A stretch of DNA of 64,000 bases from Buddleja alternifolia (taxonomy: Eukaryota > Streptophyta > Magnoliopsida > Lamiales > Scrophulariaceae), in NCBI GenBank assembly GCA_019426215.1, contig CM033408.1:28933953-28997952 (forward strand), in the 5' to 3' direction. This document shows positions 60,291 to 64,000 of this stretch, one piece after another. Position 1 is the first letter of the stretch. The number at the start of each line of letters is the position of its first letter. The position numbers and the translations under genes were made by a program. The notes beneath the pieces were generated by a model. The model saw only the letters and a program-made list of their open reading frames with translations. It made no database searches and was not told the DNA's origin.

Positions 60291-62283
60291 ACATCACCAT
60301 CTAAGGCAGAAATAATCAAGTCGAATGCTTCCCTTTGACAAGCATTTAGCATAGATGCTGAAATCAAGTCTTGCGGGGACACGATAATTGACTTCTCCCT
60401 AGCTATTTCGGTGCAGAATTTCTGTTCTTCAGTTAGTCGAATGGACTGTTCAGACAAAGAGTAGTCATTTATACTTTTTCCCATTGATTGCAGGATACAA
60501 TGTATGGATTGTAAAGCCTTTTGTTGAGCTACAGCATCACTGACGTGTGGTTGTTTGCTGAAATCCTGAGAAAGTTGTAGATGGAATGAGTGCCAGAGAT
60601 GAACTGGATCACCTGGAGCGCAGTAAACTAAAATAGTGGCAAAGAGGCGACGAAGACTGGGAGCCATCTGATGTAAAGAAGCCTCTTCTAAGCAGTCCGA
60701 AATATATGAGTCGTTCTCTAATAATCCCAGATGCAGTGCAGCCTCACGAAACGTAGGATATTCAAGACCGTTAACTGTTCGCAGGAATTGAGCCGAAGGT
60801 GGACACCGAATATTATTAAGTAAAATACGCTTGAAAAAACGTTCTCCTTCACAAGGATTGACTGTAACCAAGCGACCAACCACCTCTTTTTTGGCACGTA
60901 CAGACCAAGACCGCGCATAATTGTTCCACACATAATGCTCAGGAAATTCTCTATATAACAGGTTGAGTTGCTGTGCTTTTCTATCAAGAGCATTTGTTCT
61001 AAAGAATTCAGTTAGCATTGTTCGCTGAGAGAGAGGATTAGTAATAATGTCAAGCAAGGGAGCCTGTCGACCAAACCTGATTACATGTTGATTTTCCAGA
61101 TGGACCTGGAGAACAATAACAGGAGGATGCATGTCGCTAAGGGCAAATCCATATATTCTCCAGTGGGCCTCCGGAGCTGCTACCCACCTGCCAGTTTGGA
61201 AATTACGAATTTCATCGTCTGCTTGTGCATCAGAATCCCCAACAATGTTATAAGCAACCCTATCATGTCCTTTGTATATATACTTGTACAAATACTTTAC
61301 AAGCTTTATATCACAACATATCTCCACATTGATGTGGCAGTTGTACTTTGCCAGCAAGTACGGATTGTAGGGAACGACCCACCTATTATCAAGTCTAGAT
61401 TTTCTGACAACCACAAAATCCCCATTCTCCCTCCTCCTGTACATGGGGTAAGAGTTCGAACCAATATGCGTTGTGGCAATGAATTTTTTAGGGTAGTGGT
61501 TCTTGCAATTGCCATCGCGCATGCAAACATTCGTTGGGTTCAAATCCCCGCACGGCCCATGCAGCATGTGTTTTATAACGTAGGACCGAAGGAATGGATG
61601 TGAGGACGCACTGGGCAACTCTGCTGATATTATGCCATCGTATATATCTGCCGTCAAGATTTTGTGTGAAGGATTTAAAATCACAAGCCAGTGTACGTGG
61701 GGCAATCCACGCTTTTGAAATTCTACTACATAGACATACGCAGCCACGGACCCGAACACTTTCTTCCTAACAATATCATTCTTCATTTCATCCAACTTTG
61801 CCTTGAATACCCTTGCAAGAAGATCAGGTCGGTCTTCGGCACGTTCATGCTTCAAGAGCGAATCTGCAATCTCTGGCCACGCTGGATTGCATGTCATTGT
61901 AAGGAAGATATCAGGCTTGCCAAATTTTTGGACCAAAGCCATAGCATTGACATAGCGCCGTCGCATATCCCGAGGACCCCCAATGAAAGAGGAAGGCAAG
62001 ACAAAACGTCGACCAACTGCGTTAGGGTTATTCTGACCATCCACTGACATACTATCTACGACGCTCTGGTAAGTATCTGTGCGCATATCAAGTTGTCGCT
62101 GCTCTGACCTGTAATAATCCAAGCGCTGAGTCTCCAATTTAATATACATGTCAATTACAAACTGCTGGCATAATCTTCCAAAGTGAAGCAGATAAGATTT
62201 ATCCCGAGGACGTAACTGAAACAAGTAACAATAATATTGGCGAAGTGACACATAAGATCCCCGCTCACTACCATCTTCTAAAA
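60197..62283 (-). CDS. Helitron Rep (HUH endonuclease) part
   Basis: The exon starts at an AG acceptor before 62283 and continues VLEDGSERGSYVSLRQYY, so the methionine-like codon at 62251 (GTG) is not a start. Residue counts from 62251: the Helitron-like N domain (FGRLCQQFVIDMYIKLE), LPSSFIGGPRDM, TMTCNPAWPEI, the HUH motif LPHVHW (His185, His187), cysteine pairs (DGNCKNHYPK), and the Rep tyrosine motif VKYLYKYIYKGHD (Tyr320-Tyr324). The Rep nicks and joins DNA ends. The frame continues through the linker (LNACQREAFDLIISALDGD) and then runs out of phase before Walker A, ending at 60197. The overlap with the helicase frame is therefore a frameshift product. Confidence 0.9.
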
Positions 62284-63936
62284 CTGAAAAAATGACAGAA
62301 GAACAAGAATCAGGCTAGCTTTCGTGGTCAGGAAATAATTCACAAAGTAAAAAAAAAACAATGATGCAGAAGAATATTTCAAGATGGGGAAACACATTGG
62401 AGTTAGTACTTGGTGGGTTACTATTTTGGTGGAGTCAAAATAATACTTGTTAGTTTACAAAACTGAACAAAATAAAAAATGAAAGGGGGATAATACAATC
62501 AATACTAAAAAAACCTAAATACCTTGATTTTATACTCACGTGGAGCTTTCAATAAGCATATTTGCCATAATTCCCTAGATAGCTTTTTTTTAGAACAGCT
62601 TTTCCCAAGGGAATTTATGAAAAAAATGAGACAAGCTAAGATTTACGCCATATTTCCCTCAATAAAATGAGATAAGCTAAATAAACAACATTTAATTTTT
62701 CGTCAAATTCATAACGATGATACCTTAATCATTAACAGAAAGAATTATCCACGTCATAATTTATCAAACTATTCTTGTAACCATGAAAGTTTTTCCTAAA
62801 GAAATAAACATATTGTAAAAGTAGTCTTGTTGATTTAAGACTTTTATAGGGTCTTATATATTTTCATATATTGACCTCACCAAAAAAAAAAATTAATATA
62901 TTTATCTGAAAGAAAAGAGATCCAAATTTTAATCAGTACCTTGTGATTATGGGTAAAGCAATTTCCTGATTGAAACACAACCACCTACTCAACACACTTT
63001 AATTGTTGTTTAATTTGATCAGTTACTTAATGGAAAACTCCAGGTAAAGTGATGTGAGAGTGAATAGGTGTGTAAGGTCTAGCATGTTTTACTCTATTAT
63101 TAACTATATTGCAATGCAATAACTTACTTGATAAACCTTATTAAATGCCGATGCAAAGAAATGCCAAGTAAGTTTCATGGTATGGTATCATGCATATTCT
63201 GTGATACATAAATTATGGATTAGAAGTAAGCAGAGTGAAGGTATAATTTAGCTGGTAATTGTAACTGGGCAATATCATACATTTCAATTGGATGCTTATT
63301 CATTCTACATATCCACATAAAATTTACATCACATGTATACGCATGCTTAAAGATTATATCTATATACTACTATTTATTAAAGTTGAGTAGCCTAAAATCA
63401 TATTGTAAATCAATTGAAGTTTGTCTATAACCATTCCGTTTTATTCTTTAAATTGGTTGGGAACTGATTTATAGAATAATTGGCAGCCATATTTTCTTAA
63501 AGAATAATTGGAAGCCAAGTTACGAAGACAGTCCAAAGAATGGATTACTTGGGAAATTAAAAATGCACTTTACAAAATGTCTTTATACCATAAATAGTTT
63601 AAAGGCAATTAGGAAATACTTCTTTAGTGATTTTCTAATTACATGTGTTACCACAAATGAGTAGTAGATTTTGAAAAACTGCAAGGAAATTGCATTGCTC
63701 ATCGAAAGCAATAACCGACCATTTTCACATTTTCATTTACATCTTTAAAACTCAAAAGGCATGAAATCCACATGAAGGGGGAAAAAGATTGAAAGCAAGA
63801 AACATGTACGAGCAGTTTGTACTCATGTGGTCAAAACATATTAGGTGACAATAATATTTTGCGCAAGCCAATGCTAGGGAGGTCTAAAAAACAATGTACA
63901 AAATGCAATGCAGAACATCGAAAAAGAGCACCATAC
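62284..63936 (-). other. Probable intron of the Helitron Rep gene
   Basis: Bounded by a donor at 63936 (GATG|GTATGG on the minus strand) and an acceptor ending at 62284 (TTTTTTCAG|TTTTAG). The flanking exons join in phase. The 1653 bp between are AT-rich with no recognised gene. Confidence 0.65.
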
Positions 63937-64000
63937 CATCAGCTTCATTTTGCAATAGAAATGCAGCCGATTCAGCAAGATTGGGAGAGATCAATGACGC
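63937..64000 (-). CDS. Upstream exon of Helitron Rep (partial)
   Basis: The minus-strand frame ASLISPNLAESAAFLLQNEAD ends at a GT donor with one base left over. That base joins the next exon in frame to give ADVLEDGSERGSY. The exon runs off the window end. Confidence 0.65.

Larger units (their letters stand above)
56600..64000 (-). mobile_element. Helitron (partial; 5' end beyond the window)
   Basis: Three adjacent minus-strand parts (HUH Rep domain, PIF1-family helicase, RPA1-like protein) are the content of plant autonomous Helitrons, which move by rolling-circle replication. The Rep N-terminus and the 5' TC end lie beyond 64000. The 3' end (hairpin plus CTRR) should be at or below 56.6 kb. 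I could not identify it, and the gap at 56166-56227 may hide it. The frames are broken in several places, so this copy is probably not autonomous, unless those breaks are sequence errors. Confidence 0.85.

Noticed and set aside
61085..61603. 172-codon plus-strand frame
   Set aside because: Antisense of the Helitron Rep domain.
62284..63936. Independent gene between the two Rep exons
   Set aside because: No conserved frame on either strand; the flanking exons join in phase, so an intron is the simplest reading.

Overview
This is a stretch of nuclear plant DNA, most likely from a core eudicot and possibly an asterid (inferred from the C-terminal tail of the SERK protein; low certainty). It is AT-rich, has intron-rich genes, and most of its non-genic DNA is made of plant transposable elements. 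One 62-base run of N marks an assembly gap.

Layout. (1) 709-10352, minus strand: a complete 11-exon SERK/BAK1-type LRR receptor kinase gene (610 aa). Its introns hold a LINE fragment, a 317-bp TIR element, a hAT-like element and a long-TIR element. (2) 10.9-24.8 kb: no gene that I can support, only repeats. (3) 24797-34356: a full Ty3/gypsy element of the Athila type. It has 1249-bp LTRs that differ at seven positions by my reading, a tRNA-Asp primer site, an intact 1783-codon gag-pol and a polypurine tract. (4) 36.4-46.4 kb, plus strand: a complete 7-exon beta-xylosidase/alpha-L-arabinofuranosidase gene (GH3, BXL type, 767 aa). A 639-bp MULE-like element touches its TATA box and its introns are loaded with small palindromic elements. 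(5) 46.4-56.2 kb: a repeat cluster with three tRNA-derived SINEs, two 9-bp-TSD MITEs, a hAT-like MITE, a CACTA-like element and the second copy of a poly(A)-tailed retroposon whose first copy lies at 12.5 kb. (6) 56.2-64 kb, minus strand: most of a Helitron with an RPA1-like gene, a PIF1 helicase and an HUH Rep domain. Its reading frames are broken at several places, mostly in homopolymer runs, and its 5' end lies beyond the window.

The two cellular genes are independent: one is a plasma-membrane co-receptor kinase and the other a secreted cell-wall glycosidase. They share only a repeat-rich neighbourhood. The less ordinary signals are the two-copy retroposon family with related insertion sites, the run of palindromic elements inside the BXL introns, and TEs placed where they could affect promoter or splicing function (the BXL TATA region and the SERK intron 3 polypyrimidine tract). 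I did not find a clearly new multi-gene system.
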